A stretch of 64,000 nt of DNA. Origin: Halobacterium zhouii (lineage in GTDB: Archaea > Halobacteriota > Halobacteria > Halobacteriales > Halobacteriaceae). Of the stretch, positions 1 to 8,499 are shown piece after piece. Below the pieces are notes generated by a model that saw only the letters and a program-made list of their open reading frames with translations, did not search any database and was not told where the DNA came from. Position 1 is the stretch's first letter. Each line of letters starts with the position of its first letter. The translations under genes and the position numbers were made by a program. Where the stretch lies: NCBI RefSeq assembly GCF_021249405.1, contig NZ_CP089593.1, positions 1,488,001 to 1,552,000 on the forward strand, given 5' to 3'.

Positions 1-23
1 GGCAGTAAAGATGGCATACGACT

Positions 24-317
24 ATGCCGAGTTCCAACGGACCCCTCAACAGCACTCGAGAGAAACTCTCGAACAAACCGCGAGAGCGCGGGACCTCCCC
101 GCCCCAGCGGTCGGTCGCAGAGTTCGACGACGGACAGAAAGTCCACCTGAAGATCGACCCAAGCATCCGCGAGGGTCGCTTCCACGCTCGATTCAGCGGC
201 CACACCGGCACCGTGGTCGGCAAACAGGGCACCTCCTACAAGGTCAAGATCTCGGACGGCGGCAAGGAGAAGGTCCTACTCGCTAACCCCGCCCACCTCC
301 GCGCGCAGGAGGAATAA
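24..317 (+). CDS. rpl21e: 50S ribosomal protein L21e
   Basis: A 97-residue archaeal/eukaryotic-type large-subunit ribosomal protein. The basic N-terminus (residues 1-35, rich in R, K and P) followed by the SH3-like barrel with the segment [19 protein letters not shown] is typical of L21e, and the length matches the family. Its stop codon region overlaps the start of the next gene by one base, so it is almost certainly cotranscribed with the RNA polymerase subunit F gene, an arrangement common in archaea. The promoter and any upstream gene lie outside the window. Identification is by recognised family sequence. Confidence 0.95.
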   Translation: MPSSNGPLNSTREKLSNKPRERGTSPPQRSVAEFDDGQKVHLKIDPSIREGRFHARFSGHTGTVVGKQGTSYKVKISDGGKEKVLLANPAHLRAQEE

Positions 318-676
318 TGACTATCTTCAAGGAGACGCTCGACGAGGAGTTCCTCACCGTCTCGGAGGCGAAGGAACTGCTCGCGGACGTGGAGGAGGAA
401 CGCGCCGCCGACGAGGAGCGCGAACTCCGCTACGAACTCGCGCGAGCCGTCGAGCACGTCAACCGATTCGCCATCCTCGAACCCGAGGAATCCCGCGATC
501 TCGTCGGGGAGCTCCTCGACCTGGACGCCGTCGAGGACGAGGCCGTCGCGTACAAGATTGCGGACCTGCTGCCGCGCACTCGCACGGAGCTGCGCGCGGT
601 GTTCGCTCAGGAGCGCTACGCGCTCTCCGGCGACGAGCTCGACTCGATCCTCGACGTCGTGGCGAAGTACGCCTGA
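317..676 (+). CDS. rpoF: DNA-directed RNA polymerase subunit F (Rpb4)
   Basis: A 119-residue homologue of archaeal RpoF/Rpb4, which pairs with RpoE (Rpb7) to form the stalk of archaeal RNA polymerase. The helical, very acidic sequence contains the conserved tetratricopeptide-like end region (ALSGDELDSILDVVAKYA) and the FAILEPEESRDLVGELL block typical of the family. It starts one base inside the rpl21e stop codon, indicating translational coupling. The next gene (DUF655) has its own TATA-like box in the 147-nt gap. Confidence 0.93.
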   Translation: MTIFKETLDEEFLTVSEAKELLADVEEERAADEERELRYELARAVEHVNRFAILEPEESRDLVGELLDLDAVEDEAVAYKIADLLPRTRTELRAVFAQERYALSGDELDSILDVVAKYA

Positions 677-793
677 GGACGACCGCCCTTCTCGCGGACG
701 CCCAGCTTCTCTCTTTCCGGTCGGTTCCATCTCCGGTCGGTGCGCGCTTCCGGCACGCAGTTCTGGACATCCAATCGAACTGACGGCCGACCG

Positions 794-800
794 TTTAAGT
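794..800 (+). promoter_or_regulatory. TATA-like box of the DUF655 gene
   Basis: The sequence TTTAAGT is centred about 27 nt upstream of the ATG at 824. This is the spacing expected for a leaderless haloarchaeal transcript and supports that ATG over an in-frame start further upstream at 740. Confidence 0.5.
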
Positions 801-823
801 ATCGCCTGGGCGTACTCCTCCGT

Positions 824-1384
824 ATGAGTGACACGTCTTCGACGGACGAGGAGTTCGCCGTCGTGCTCGACTTCCTCGCGCACGGCAACTCCGGCGGTCG
901 GTTCGGTGGTTCTCCGGTTGCGTACGCCGCGTCGATCGACGACTTCACGCTCTACGAACTCGAACTCGAGGCCGACGCCGACATCTCGATCCTCGACCAC
1001 GTGCGCATCCGCCCGGACTTCGAGGCCGGCATCGCGCGCGGCCACGTCGTCGACTACGAGGACCTCTCGGACGGCGCGCGCTCCGAACTCGACTACGTCG
1101 TCGAGGACATCGTCGACGAGGACGAACAGCGGTTCGTGGACTTCTACAACGACGCCCAACCCATCTCGCTCCGCCTCCACCAGCTCAACCTCCTCCCGGG
1201 AATCGGGGACAAACTCCGGGACAACATCCTCGACGAACGCAAACGCCACGGCCCGTTCGAGAGCTTCGACGACCTCGAGGACCGCGTCTCCGGCCTCCAC
1301 AACCCCCGCGAGGTCATCATCGACCGCATCCTCGAGGAGATACAGGAGGACGACCTGAAGTACCAGAACTTCGTCGGCTCCTAG
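824..1384 (+). CDS. DUF655 family protein with helix-hairpin-helix
   Basis: A 186-residue member of the archaeal DUF655 family. The N-terminal half is a probable OB-like beta domain (DEEFAVVLDFLAHG to about residue 85). The C-terminal half contains a helix-hairpin-helix motif, LNLLPGIGDKLRDNIL, followed by the conserved HNPREVIIDRILEE segment, which suggests nucleic-acid binding. The family is usually found next to rpl21e, rpoF and ksgA, as here, so a role in RNA metabolism or ribosome maturation is plausible, but no biochemical function is established that I know of. The start was chosen from the upstream TATA-like box and the acidic MSDTSSTDEEF beginning. Confidence 0.88.
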   Translation: MSDTSSTDEEFAVVLDFLAHGNSGGRFGGSPVAYAASIDDFTLYELELEADADISILDHVRIRPDFEAGIARGHVVDYEDLSDGARSELDYVVEDIVDEDEQRFVDFYNDAQPISLRLHQLNLLPGIGDKLRDNILDERKRHGPFESFDDLEDRVSGLHNPREVIIDRILEEIQEDDLKYQNFVGS

Positions 1385-1445
1385 GTTCCACCGTTAGTTT
1401 TGTTCAGGGCGTCTCAGCCCCTGTTGCCTGATTTTCTCCCTGAAG

Positions 1446-1797
1446 CACCCAAACATCTGTGTCTGAGCTTCCTTCCGTTCTCTCCGAGAACACCCAGAAA
1501 GCCCCAGCGCGCTCGCGCCCGCTCAGCAACATATCCGCTACCGCGGATAGGGGTCGCTGAGACGGACTTGGGCTCCGCCCGCGAGCGCGCTGCCCCTTTC
1601 AGTCCCTCCCTGCCGGCTGACCAACCGGCCACCGGGAGGACTGAAAGGGGCGACTCGCTGCAGGAAGCCCGACGACGCAAGCACCGCCGGCCGTAGGCCG
1701 AGGAGCGCAGCGAGTCGCGCGACTGCAGCGAGTCGGGGCTTTCTGGGTGTCCGCAGGTTCGGTCAGTCGACGCAAACAGACGCTGAGCATTCGGGAG
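1446..1797. repeat. Intergenic four-way-junction repeat, copy A
   Basis: Fills most of the gap between the DUF655 gene and ksgA; no protein gene is credible here. Eight abutting segments pair as four helices. P1 is 1490-1505 with 1735-1750 (16 bp, ACACCCAGAAAGCCCC). P2 is 1506-1517 with 1580-1591 (12 bp). P3 is 1592-1605 with 1638-1651 (14 bp, GCCCCTTTCAGTCC). P4 is 1652-1663 with 1723-1734 (12 bp). All are perfect and no unpaired base is left at the junction. Inside P2 is a further hairpin (TATCCGC/GCGGATA); the P4 arm carries the shared motif GACGACGCAAGCAC. A weak extra copy of the P1 left arm (CACCCAAAC) lies 45 bp upstream. It could act as a DNA cruciform or as a transcribed RNA. Confidence 0.85.
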
Positions 1798-1856
1798 CGA
1801 AACGTCCCTCTCGCGTACTCGCAGGCTTTAGGTCGCCTCAGTGGTTAGCCCCGGTA

Positions 1857-2741
1857 ATGACCGAGCCGAGGGACCCGGACGCGTTGATCCGCCGAGCGGG
1901 GCGTCCGAACCCCGAGTTCGACCAGCACTTCCTCGTGGACGACCGCGTCCTCGACCGGATTCCGTCGTACGCAGAGGCGTTCGACCGGTCCCACGTTCTG
2001 GAGGTCGGTGCTGGGACGGGCGCGCTAACGGACCGACTGCTCGACGTCGCAGACCACGTGACGACGGTCGAGCGCGACCCCGACTTCGCGGCGTTCGTGC
2101 GCGAGGAGTTCGCGGCGGAGGTCGAGGCGGGGCGACTCGACGTACTCGAAGGGGACGCACTCGAGGTCGACCTCCCGGAGTACACGTGCTCTATCTCGAA
2201 TCTGCCGTACGGCGTATCGAGTGAGGTAACGTTCCGCCTGCTCCCGCTGGGGAAGCCGGCGGTGTCGATGTACCAGCGGGAGTTCGCCGAGCGCATGGCC
2301 GCGGAGGCGGGAACGAGCGAGTACGGGCGGCTCTCCGTGACCACGCAGCACTACGCGAACGTCGAAGTGGTCGAGACCGTTCCCCGGGAGGCGTTCGACC
2401 CACAGCCACGGGTCGAGAGCGCGGTCGTGCGGTTGACGCCGCGGGAACCGGAGTACGACGTCGGAACCGAGACCGGTGACAGCGAGGCCGTCGGCGAGCA
2501 GTTCTTCCTCGGCTTCGTGAAGGCGCTGTTCACCCAGCGCCGGAAGAACGTGCGCAACGCCATCCGGAACACGGCCCACATCTCTGGACTGGACGACCCG
2601 GACGCCGTCGTGGCTGCCATCGACGAGGACGTGCTCCGGAAGCGGCCCGGCGACCTCGACCCGGCGACGTTCGCGGAACTCGCCACGGTCGCCGCAGACG
2701 TAGAGCGCGAAACTGGCAGCGAGAAGGGTGGGTCGGAGTGA
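1857..2741 (+). CDS. ksgA: 16S rRNA adenine dimethyltransferase (KsgA/RsmA)
   Basis: A 294-residue KsgA/Dim1-family methyltransferase, which dimethylates two adjacent adenines in the 3'-terminal hairpin of 16S rRNA during small-subunit maturation. Visible motifs are the SAM-binding EVGAGTGALTDRLL (about residues 46-59), the acidic ribose-binding TTVERD, and the catalytic NLPY (about residue 118), followed by the family's PRVESAVVRL and KNVRNAIRN blocks in the C-terminal helical domain. Length is normal. Its last codons overlap the start of the MscS gene by four bases, so the two are translationally coupled. Confidence 0.95.
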   Translation: MTEPRDPDALIRRAGRPNPEFDQHFLVDDRVLDRIPSYAEAFDRSHVLEVGAGTGALTDRLLDVADHVTTVERDPDFAAFVREEFAAEVEAGRLDVLEGDALEVDLPEYTCSISNLPYGVSSEVTFRLLPLGKPAVSMYQREFAERMAAEAGTSEYGRLSVTTQHYANVEVVETVPREAFDPQPRVESAVVRLTPREPEYDVGTETGDSEAVGEQFFLGFVKALFTQRRKNVRNAIRNTAHISGLDDPDAVVAAIDEDVLRKRPGDLDPATFAELATVAADVERETGSEKGGSE

Positions 2742-4111
2742 GCTGGTTCGCGGCGTTCGAGGTGGCCTTCGGGCACCTGGGTACGGCCGAGCGGGTGGCG
2801 GTGTCCATCGGGACTTTCCTGTTGCTCGGGGCGGTGTTCTTCGTCGCGCGACGGGAGAGTGCGCGGCGGGATTCCCGCCTGTGGCGCGTGCTCGCAGGCT
2901 TCGCTTCGATAACCGCACTCGTCGCTGCGAGCGGCGCGCTCGCGGTCGTCTGGAACGTCGAGACGAGCGCGTGGGCGGCGGTCACCAGCCTGAGGGTGCA
3001 AGTGGAGTTGCTGGTTCGGGTGTTCATGACGATGACGTTCCTGGTGGTCGTCTACGTCGCGACGGGCGTCGTTCACCGGATGGTCGGGCGGTTCATGAAA
3101 CAGCACAACGGCATCACCGACCACCAGGCAGAGGTCACGTACCGCATCGTCCAGATCTGCGTGTACGTGCTCGCGCTCCTCGCGGTGCTCGGGTTCTGGT
3201 CCGTGGATCTCTCCGGACTGCTCATCGGTGCTGGGTTCGCGGGCATCGTCGTCGGAATGGCAGCGAGACAGACCATCGGCGCGGTCATCGCGGGATTCGT
3301 GTTGATGTTCTCCCGCCCCTTCGAGATCGGGGACTGGGTGAAGGTTGGGGACAAGGACGGCATCGTGACCGACATCACCATCGTGAACACGCGCCTGCAG
3401 ACGTTCGACGGCGAGTACGTGATGTTGCCGAACGACTACGTCGGGTCGAACGAGATCGTGAACCGCTCGCGGAAGGGACGACTCCGCATCCACGTCGAGG
3501 TGGGCGTGGATTACGGGACCGACGTGGACCGCGCGCGGAAGGTCGCCAAGGAGGCGATGTCCGACGTCGAGGACATCCTGACGGTGCCACGCCCGCAGGT
3601 GGTGTTCCAGGAGTTCGGGGATTCCTCGGTGGTGCTAGATCTGCGGTTCTGGATCGACAAGCCGAGCGCGCGCCGGATGTGGCGGGCCCAGACGGCGGTC
3701 ATCAGCGCGGTGAAGTCGGCGTTCGACGAGGCGGGCATCACCATCCCGTTCCCGCAGCGGTCGCTGTCGGCGCGCGACGCGGGCGGCGGGTTCCAGGTGC
3801 AGCAATCGCCGGCCACTGCCGCTCCGGGCGGCCAGGCACAGGGTACTGGGCCGATGGACGACCCGGGTCGTGACGCGAACAGAGGACGAGCAGACAGCAC
3901 GACCGACGAGAGCCGAGTCGCTCACGTCGACCACGACCCGCCGGCCGAGCGGAACGACCTCGAATCCGCAGTCGAACCAGCGGGGGACGGGAACGACGCA
4001 GCGAGAACAGGCGGCGAGGAGGGGAACGGGGACGCGAACGAGAGCACGGACGCTGCCGACGGCGACAGCCCTGAGTCGGCCGTCGAGCGCGTCGAGCAGA
4101 AGGATGACTGA
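2738..4111 (+). CDS. MscS-family mechanosensitive channel
   Basis: A 457-residue membrane protein. Hydrophobic helices lie near residues 19-36, 47-69, 86-108 and 135-155, and the pore-lining helix AGFAGIVVGMAARQTIGAVIAG is the MscS TM3 signature with its Gly/Ala packing pattern. It is followed by the MscS beta domain (FEIGDWVKVGDKDGIVTDI) and the alpha/beta cytosolic domain ending near residue 350. The last 110 residues are a disordered, very acidic tail that the core family lacks; it is probably a halophile-specific extension. The GTG start overlaps the ksgA stop. It most likely releases solutes on hypo-osmotic shock. Confidence 0.88.
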   Translation: MSWFAAFEVAFGHLGTAERVAVSIGTFLLLGAVFFVARRESARRDSRLWRVLAGFASITALVAASGALAVVWNVETSAWAAVTSLRVQVELLVRVFMTMTFLVVVYVATGVVHRMVGRFMKQHNGITDHQAEVTYRIVQICVYVLALLAVLGFWSVDLSGLLIGAGFAGIVVGMAARQTIGAVIAGFVLMFSRPFEIGDWVKVGDKDGIVTDITIVNTRLQTFDGEYVMLPNDYVGSNEIVNRSRKGRLRIHVEVGVDYGTDVDRARKVAKEAMSDVEDILTVPRPQVVFQEFGDSSVVLDLRFWIDKPSARRMWRAQTAVISAVKSAFDEAGITIPFPQRSLSARDAGGGFQVQQSPATAAPGGQAQGTGPMDDPGRDANRGRADSTTDESRVAHVDHDPPAERNDLESAVEPAGDGNDAARTGGEEGNGDANESTDAADGDSPESAVERVEQKDD

Positions 4112-4679
4112 CCTCGCGGACCGCCGTGGGACCGAGACGTCGGTCTACCAGCCGGCCGAGGACTCACACCTGCTGGCGTCGGCGGCGGTCGAAGAGATCG
4201 CCCCGCGCAGTCGCGTGCTGGAGGTCGGCACCGGTTCAGGATGGGTCGCGGCGACGGTGGCCGACGAGACGGGCGCGACGGTCGTAGGATCGGACCTGAA
4301 CCCGTTCGCGTGCGCTGAGGCGCGGGACCGCGGCGTACCCGTGGTTCGCACGGACCTCGTCTCGGGGTTCCGGGACGGCGCCTTCGACGCGGTGCTGTTC
4401 AACCCGCCGTACCTGCCGCGGGACGAGGACGCCGACCGCGACGACTGGATGGAGGTGGCGCTCTCCGGCGGCGAGACCGGCCGCGCGGTCGTCGAGCCGT
4501 TCCTCGAGGCGGTGGGGCGCGTGCTCGCGCCCGGCGGATTCGCGCTGGTGCTCGTGAGCACGCTCACGGGCGTCGAGGAGGTCGTCGAGTACGCCGACGA
4601 CTACGGCTTCTCTGCGGTCGCCGTGCGCGAGGAGTCGTTTCCGTTCGAGACGCTCACCGTGCTCAAACTGATGCGATAA
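4104..4679 (+). CDS. HemK2/Mtq2-type protein glutamine methyltransferase
   Basis: A 191-residue SAM-dependent methyltransferase of the HemK2 (PrmC-related) group, which methylates the glutamine of the GGQ motif of archaeal/eukaryal class I release factors and, in some species, lysines or other substrates. It shows the YQPAEDSHLL start typical of the group, motif I EVGTGSGWVAA, and the catalytic NPPYLP. The short length, with no N-terminal substrate-binding domain, separates it from bacterial PrmC. The ATG overlaps the end of the MscS gene by eight bases, continuing the ksgA operon. A longer in-frame reading through the MscS tail is not a real extension. Confidence 0.88.
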   Translation: MTDLADRRGTETSVYQPAEDSHLLASAAVEEIAPRSRVLEVGTGSGWVAATVADETGATVVGSDLNPFACAEARDRGVPVVRTDLVSGFRDGAFDAVLFNPPYLPRDEDADRDDWMEVALSGGETGRAVVEPFLEAVGRVLAPGGFALVLVSTLTGVEEVVEYADDYGFSAVAVREESFPFETLTVLKLMR

Positions 4680-4739
4680 CTACGGGGAATATTCTACGAC
4701 AGCAAATATTAAACGAGGGTATGCCGTAGTCGCTGGCAC

Positions 4740-5726
4740 ATGGACCGAATCGCCACGACGGCGGGCCTCTACCCGCTCCCCGACGACGCCAGATCCCGGC
4801 TGTCGGACCTGAAGGGACACCAGAAACACGACCTCGTCACCGGCGACGAGCCCGCCGAGGTCGAAGCGGCGTACGAGGACGTCCGCGAGGAGTACGTCAC
4901 GCTCCAGACCGAGGCCGGCCTGGACCGCGTCGTCGAGGGGCAGGCGCGCTGGGACGACATGCTCGCCCACCCGCTGACCGTCCACGACAACGTCGAGACG
5001 GGCGGCATCGTGCGCTACTACGACAACAACAACTTCTACCGCGACCCAATCGTCGAGGGCGAACTGACGTTCTCCGGCGACCTTGCGGCCGACCTCGACG
5101 CCGCGAGCGATCTTACCGACGGCCTGCAGGCGGTCGTCCCCGGCCCGTACACGCTGTCGGAGCTCGCGACCGACGAACACTACGGGAACGACTCGGACTT
5201 TCAGGCCGCCGTCGCGGAGTTCCTCGCTGGAGAGGTCGAGGCGTTCCCGGACGCCGTGGAGACGGTGTTCGTCCTCGAACCGTCGCTGGTCACGGACCCG
5301 CCGGACGACGGCGCGGACGAACGCGCGAGTGACGCCATCGACGAGGTGGCGTCGGCCACTGACGCGGACGTGGTCGCCCACACCTACTGGGGCGCGCTCG
5401 ACGAGAAAGTCCACGCCCACCTGCTCGACGCCGACGTCGACGCCGTGGGCTACGACCTGGTGTCGAACCACGACGACAACGCGTACAACGTCGCGGAGTA
5501 CGGCACGAAGGACGACGTCGCGCTCGGCGTCGTAGATGGCCAGAACACGCTCGTCGAATCGCCCGACACCATCCGAGAGCGCGTCGAGTGGTTCGACGAC
5601 CGGGTGCCGGGCGGCTTCGACGCCGCGTACCTCACCCCGAACACGGGGCTGTTCTACCTTCCGGTGAACCGCTTCGAGGAGAAACTCGCCGCGCTCGGCG
5701 CGGCCACCGAGGAGGTGCCCGCATGA
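4740..5726 (+). CDS. MetE-family protein lacking most zinc ligands
   Basis: A 328-residue homologue of the cobalamin-independent methionine synthase barrel. It keeps the family fold markers (ATTAGLYPLP start, VVPGPYTLSELA, ALGVVDGQN, LTPNTGLFYLP) and is clearly paralogous to the next gene. However, of the four zinc/homocysteine-binding positions present in that neighbour (His, Cys, Glu, Cys), only the His is kept (H214). The others read Y216, L240 and T302. It therefore probably cannot bind catalytic zinc alone, and may supply substrate or folate binding, or be a regulatory subunit. The ATGA overlap with the next gene suggests the two are made together. A TATA-like AAATATTAAA lies about 30 nt before the ATG, consistent with a leaderless message. 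Confidence 0.85.
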   Translation: MDRIATTAGLYPLPDDARSRLSDLKGHQKHDLVTGDEPAEVEAAYEDVREEYVTLQTEAGLDRVVEGQARWDDMLAHPLTVHDNVETGGIVRYYDNNNFYRDPIVEGELTFSGDLAADLDAASDLTDGLQAVVPGPYTLSELATDEHYGNDSDFQAAVAEFLAGEVEAFPDAVETVFVLEPSLVTDPPDDGADERASDAIDEVASATDADVVAHTYWGALDEKVHAHLLDADVDAVGYDLVSNHDDNAYNVAEYGTKDDVALGVVDGQNTLVESPDTIRERVEWFDDRVPGGFDAAYLTPNTGLFYLPVNRFEEKLAALGAATEEVPA

Positions 5727-6790
5727 GCGACACCCGCGACCAGTTCCGACCCGACGACCACCCGAACGACCACTTCCTGTTGACCACCGTCGTCGGCTCC
5801 TACCCCAAGCCGAAGTGGGTAGACCGCTGCCGGGAGTTGCTCGAAACCGACGACGCGGATTTCGGCGACGACGAGTGGCAGGAGGCCGCGGACGACGCCT
5901 GCCGACTCATCACGAACGAGCACGAGCGCGCCGGCCTCGACGCAGTCGTGGACGGCGAGATGCGGCGCAACGAGATGGTGGAGTTCTTCGCCGACCGCAT
6001 CGAGGGCTACGAGTTCAACGGCCCGGTGAAGGTGTGGGGGCACAACTACTTCGACAAGCCGAGTGTCGTCGGCGACGTGGCCTACGACGAGACGTGGCTC
6101 GTCGACGAGTACGAGTTCACCGCGAGCGTCGCGGACCACCCGGTGAAGGTGCCCATCACTGGCCCGTACACGCTCGCGAACTGGAGTTTCAACGAGGCCT
6201 ACGAGGACGACGAAGCGCTCGCCTACGACCTCGCGGACCTCGTGAACGAGGAGATCGAGAAACTCGTGGACGCGGGCGCGCGCTACGTCCAGATCGACGA
6301 ACCCGCACTCGCCACCACGCCCGACGACCACGCCATCGTCGGCGAATGCCTCGAACGCATCGCGTCCGGAATCCCCGACGACGTGCGTATCGGCCTACAC
6401 GTCTGCTACGGCGACTACTCTCGCATCTACCCGGAGATCCTGGAGTACCCCGTCGACGAGTTCGACCTCGAACTGGCGAACGGCGACTACGACCAACTCG
6501 ACGTGTTCACCGAACACGAGTTCACGAAGGACCTCGCGCTCGGCGTCGTCGACGCGCACGTCGCGGAGGTCGAGTCCGTCGAGCAGATCAAGCAGAACAT
6601 CCAGAAGGGACTGGAGGTCGTGCCGCCCGAGCGACTCACCGTCAGCCCCGACTGCGGCCTGAAACTCCTCCCGCGTGAAGTCGCCTACGAGAAGATGGCG
6701 AACCTCGTGGAGGCCGCACGCGAAGTCGAGGCGGAACTCGACGCGGGCGAGATTCAGGTCGACCCCGCACCCGCCAGCGCGGACGACTGA
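5723..6790 (+). CDS. metE: Methionine synthase (MetE-type, core barrel)
   Basis: A 355-residue protein matching the C-terminal catalytic half of MetE, which transfers a methyl group to homocysteine. The zinc ligands are all visible: H226 and C228 in LHVCYGDY, E250 in LELANGDY and C311 in SPDCGLK. The N-terminal TTVVGSYPKPKWV and ITGPYTLANWS blocks are also typical. It is far shorter than two-domain bacterial MetE and lacks that enzyme's N-terminal half as a fusion; the preceding gene may take its place. The start codon sits in an ATGA overlap with that gene. Methyl donor (a folate, or a corrinoid protein) cannot be deduced from the sequence. Confidence 0.88.
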   Translation: MSDTRDQFRPDDHPNDHFLLTTVVGSYPKPKWVDRCRELLETDDADFGDDEWQEAADDACRLITNEHERAGLDAVVDGEMRRNEMVEFFADRIEGYEFNGPVKVWGHNYFDKPSVVGDVAYDETWLVDEYEFTASVADHPVKVPITGPYTLANWSFNEAYEDDEALAYDLADLVNEEIEKLVDAGARYVQIDEPALATTPDDHAIVGECLERIASGIPDDVRIGLHVCYGDYSRIYPEILEYPVDEFDLELANGDYDQLDVFTEHEFTKDLALGVVDAHVAEVESVEQIKQNIQKGLEVVPPERLTVSPDCGLKLLPREVAYEKMANLVEAAREVEAELDAGEIQVDPAPASADD

Positions 6791-6791
6791 C

Positions 6792-7160
6792 CTACAACCA
6801 CAGCACGTCGACGGTCATCAGGAGTGCCGGCGGTGCGTAGACGAGAGCCATCCACGCCGCCGAACGCCAACCCACGTCGAGCGCCCGCGAGATGTGCATG
6901 ACCGCGGCGCCAACAACGACCACGCACACGACCACGTACGTTCCCTCTAGCAGTGTACTGAATCCGTACAGTCCGATGTACGGCCACACGGCCACGAACC
7001 CGAAGCAGGCACTACTGGCGGTTACGAACGTCCCCGCAAGTTCGCCGTCCGAACGGACGCCGTAGAGTAATGCTCCCAGCGGCGGCCCAAACACCACCAC
7101 GGGAATCAGAACGAGAACCCAGACTGGAGCCCCGACCATGGTTGCGGGAACGAACATCAA
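6792..7160 (-). CDS. Small membrane protein, unknown function
   Basis: A 122-residue very hydrophobic protein with four likely transmembrane helices (near residues 10-30, 43-66, 71-90 and 98-118) and almost no soluble loops. I recognise no named family. It is convergent with metE, ending one base after that gene's stop, and is followed on the same strand side by a divergently spaced molbindin gene. Two start codons are possible (MMFVPA or the internal MVGAPV seven residues later). Coding potential is supported by the consistent hydrophobic pattern and high third-position G+C. Confidence 0.65.
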   Translation of the reverse strand: MMFVPATMVGAPVWVLVLIPVVVFGPPLGALLYGVRSDGELAGTFVTASSACFGFVAVWPYIGLYGFSTLLEGTYVVVCVVVVGAAVMHISRALDVGWRSAAWMALVYAPPALLMTVDVLWL

Positions 7161-7299
7161 ATCCCCAATGCGACAGGCATCGTAAAAATGTGCCGCCGAC
7201 CCAGAGAATCCTCTGTACGAGTCCTCGGAACGACAGCGATAAGCAACACCCGCCGACCACGCAACTGACGCGTCACAGGAACCTTGGCTTCGCTCCGCC

Positions 7300-7722
7300 T
7301 CAGTTCTCCCTATTTCTCCCTTCCTCCGGGTCGTTGACGCCCACGTCGGGTCCTTTCCCGGGCTCGCCGACGTCCGGACCCGCGCTCGCGTCCGTGCCCG
7401 ATATGCGTTCTGACTCGTGCTCTGTCGTCTCCGTCCCCGATTCGTCCGACCCCGACGACCGGTCGGTCTCGCCCATGTCCTCGGTCCCCTCCTCGGCGAC
7501 CGTCTCGTCGGTCGCCTCGGAGTCGATCATCACGTCAGTCGCCTTCACCACGACGTCGACCGGTTCGCCCACTGTCAGGCCGAGTCGCTTCACGGACGAC
7601 ATCGTGACTATCGACGTCACCTTCCCGCCCCTCGGGAGGTCCACGACCACCTCCGCAACCAGTTCCTCGCGTTCGATGCTCGCTACCTCGCCGGTGAGTC
7701 GAGTGCGCGCTGACAGCGCCAT
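7300..7722 (-). CDS. TOBE-domain molbindin-like protein
   Basis: A 140-residue protein whose first 70 residues form a Mop/TOBE domain: LSARTRLTGEVASIEREELVAEVVVDL then VTSIVTMSSVKRLGLTVGEPV and VVVKATDVMI. Single Mop domains oligomerise to bind molybdate or tungstate and serve for storage or delivery, or act as regulatory modules. The remaining 70 residues are a disordered acidic S/T/E/D-rich tail typical of haloarchaea. A molybdenum link fits the moaA, moeA and molybdenum hydroxylase genes elsewhere in the window, although it is not adjacent to them. No transporter neighbours are present. Confidence 0.8.
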   Translation of the reverse strand: MALSARTRLTGEVASIEREELVAEVVVDLPRGGKVTSIVTMSSVKRLGLTVGEPVDVVVKATDVMIDSEATDETVAEEGTEDMGETDRSSGSDESGTETTEHESERISGTDASAGPDVGEPGKGPDVGVNDPEEGRNREN

Positions 7723-7819
7723 ACGCGACCGACGACGGCGAGATATGTGGGCGTAGTTCCCACTCAGTTACCGACTGCATCCGCAGAAAGGTCGACGGCT
7801 CCGTCTGCGATGGGAGCGT

Positions 7820-8302
7820 CTAGTGGTCGTCAGCGTCCTCGTACACCCACTGCGAGGTGCCGAGGTCCCAGTCGACCAGTTCCTCGTCGTCGAAGAACAG
7901 CGCGATCTCGCGCTCGTTTGCGCCCTCGTCCTCGTGGTCGCTGCCGTGGATGAGGTTGTGCCCGAGGTCGTTCCCGTAGTCACCGCGGATGGTGCCGGGA
8001 GCGGCCTCCTGGGCGTCCGTCGCGCCCATCATCTGGCGGACCTGACGAGTGGCGTCGGCGCCCTCCCAGACCATCGCGAACACGGGGCCCGAGGTGATGA
8101 ACTCGACGAGACCGTCGAAGAACGGCTTGTCCTCGTGCTCGGCGTAGTGCTCGTGCGCGAGGTCCTCGTCGATCTGCATGAACTTCCCGCCGACCATCTT
8201 CAGGCCCTTGCCCTCGAGTCGGGAGACGACGTCGCCGATGAGGCCGCGCTGGACGCCGTCGGGCTTGACCATCACGAACGTGCGCTCGTCGTGGTGGCTC
8301 AC
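7820..8302 (-). CDS. ndk: Nucleoside diphosphate kinase
   Basis: A 160-residue NDK, which moves the terminal phosphate between nucleoside di- and triphosphates through a phosphohistidine. The start [18 protein letters not shown], the [10 protein letters not shown] block and the active-site NLIHGSD (catalytic His) are all present, and length is close to the usual 150. The most likely start is the GTG giving VSHHDERTF; reading further upstream runs through the rpl24e coding sequence in a different frame. It is the last gene of the rpl7ae-rps28e-rpl24e-ndk operon, two bases after the rpl24e stop. Confidence 0.95.
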   Translation of the reverse strand: MSHHDERTFVMVKPDGVQRGLIGDVVSRLEGKGLKMVGGKFMQIDEDLAHEHYAEHEDKPFFDGLVEFITSGPVFAMVWEGADATRQVRQMMGATDAQEAAPGTIRGDYGNDLGHNLIHGSDHEDEGANEREIALFFDDEELVDWDLGTSQWVYEDADDH

Positions 8303-8304
8303 GG

Positions 8305-8499
8305 TTACTCCTCGACCTCGCCGTCGACGTTGCCGGCCTCGGTCCACTCGACGTCGCGGGGTTCGCGACCGAGGTCGGCGTTCTTCTCGCACTTCGAGGA
8401 GCAGAAGTGCACTGTGCTACCGTCGTTGTAGACGAACATCGTGCCCGTCCCGGGCTCGATGTCGTCGCCGCAGTAGTCGCAGGTTCGAGTCTGTGGCAT
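8305..8499 (-). CDS. rpl24e: 50S ribosomal protein L24e
   Basis: A 64-residue zinc-ribbon ribosomal protein. The four zinc cysteines are seen as CDYC near the start and CSSKC (FCSSKCEKN) in the second half, with the conserved [18 protein letters not shown] between. The stop-start junctions with rps28e and ndk are nearly overlapping, as expected in this conserved archaeal operon. The acidic C-terminal extension is a haloarchaeal habit. Confidence 0.95.
   Translation of the reverse strand: MPQTRTCDYCGDDIEPGTGTMFVYNDGSTVHFCSSKCEKNADLGREPRDVEWTEAGNVDGEVEE

Noticed and set aside
4680..4739. A SAM or methionine riboswitch before the MetE pair
   Set aside because: Only about 60 nt with a TATA-like box close to the ATG; the message appears leaderless, leaving no room for a riboswitch.
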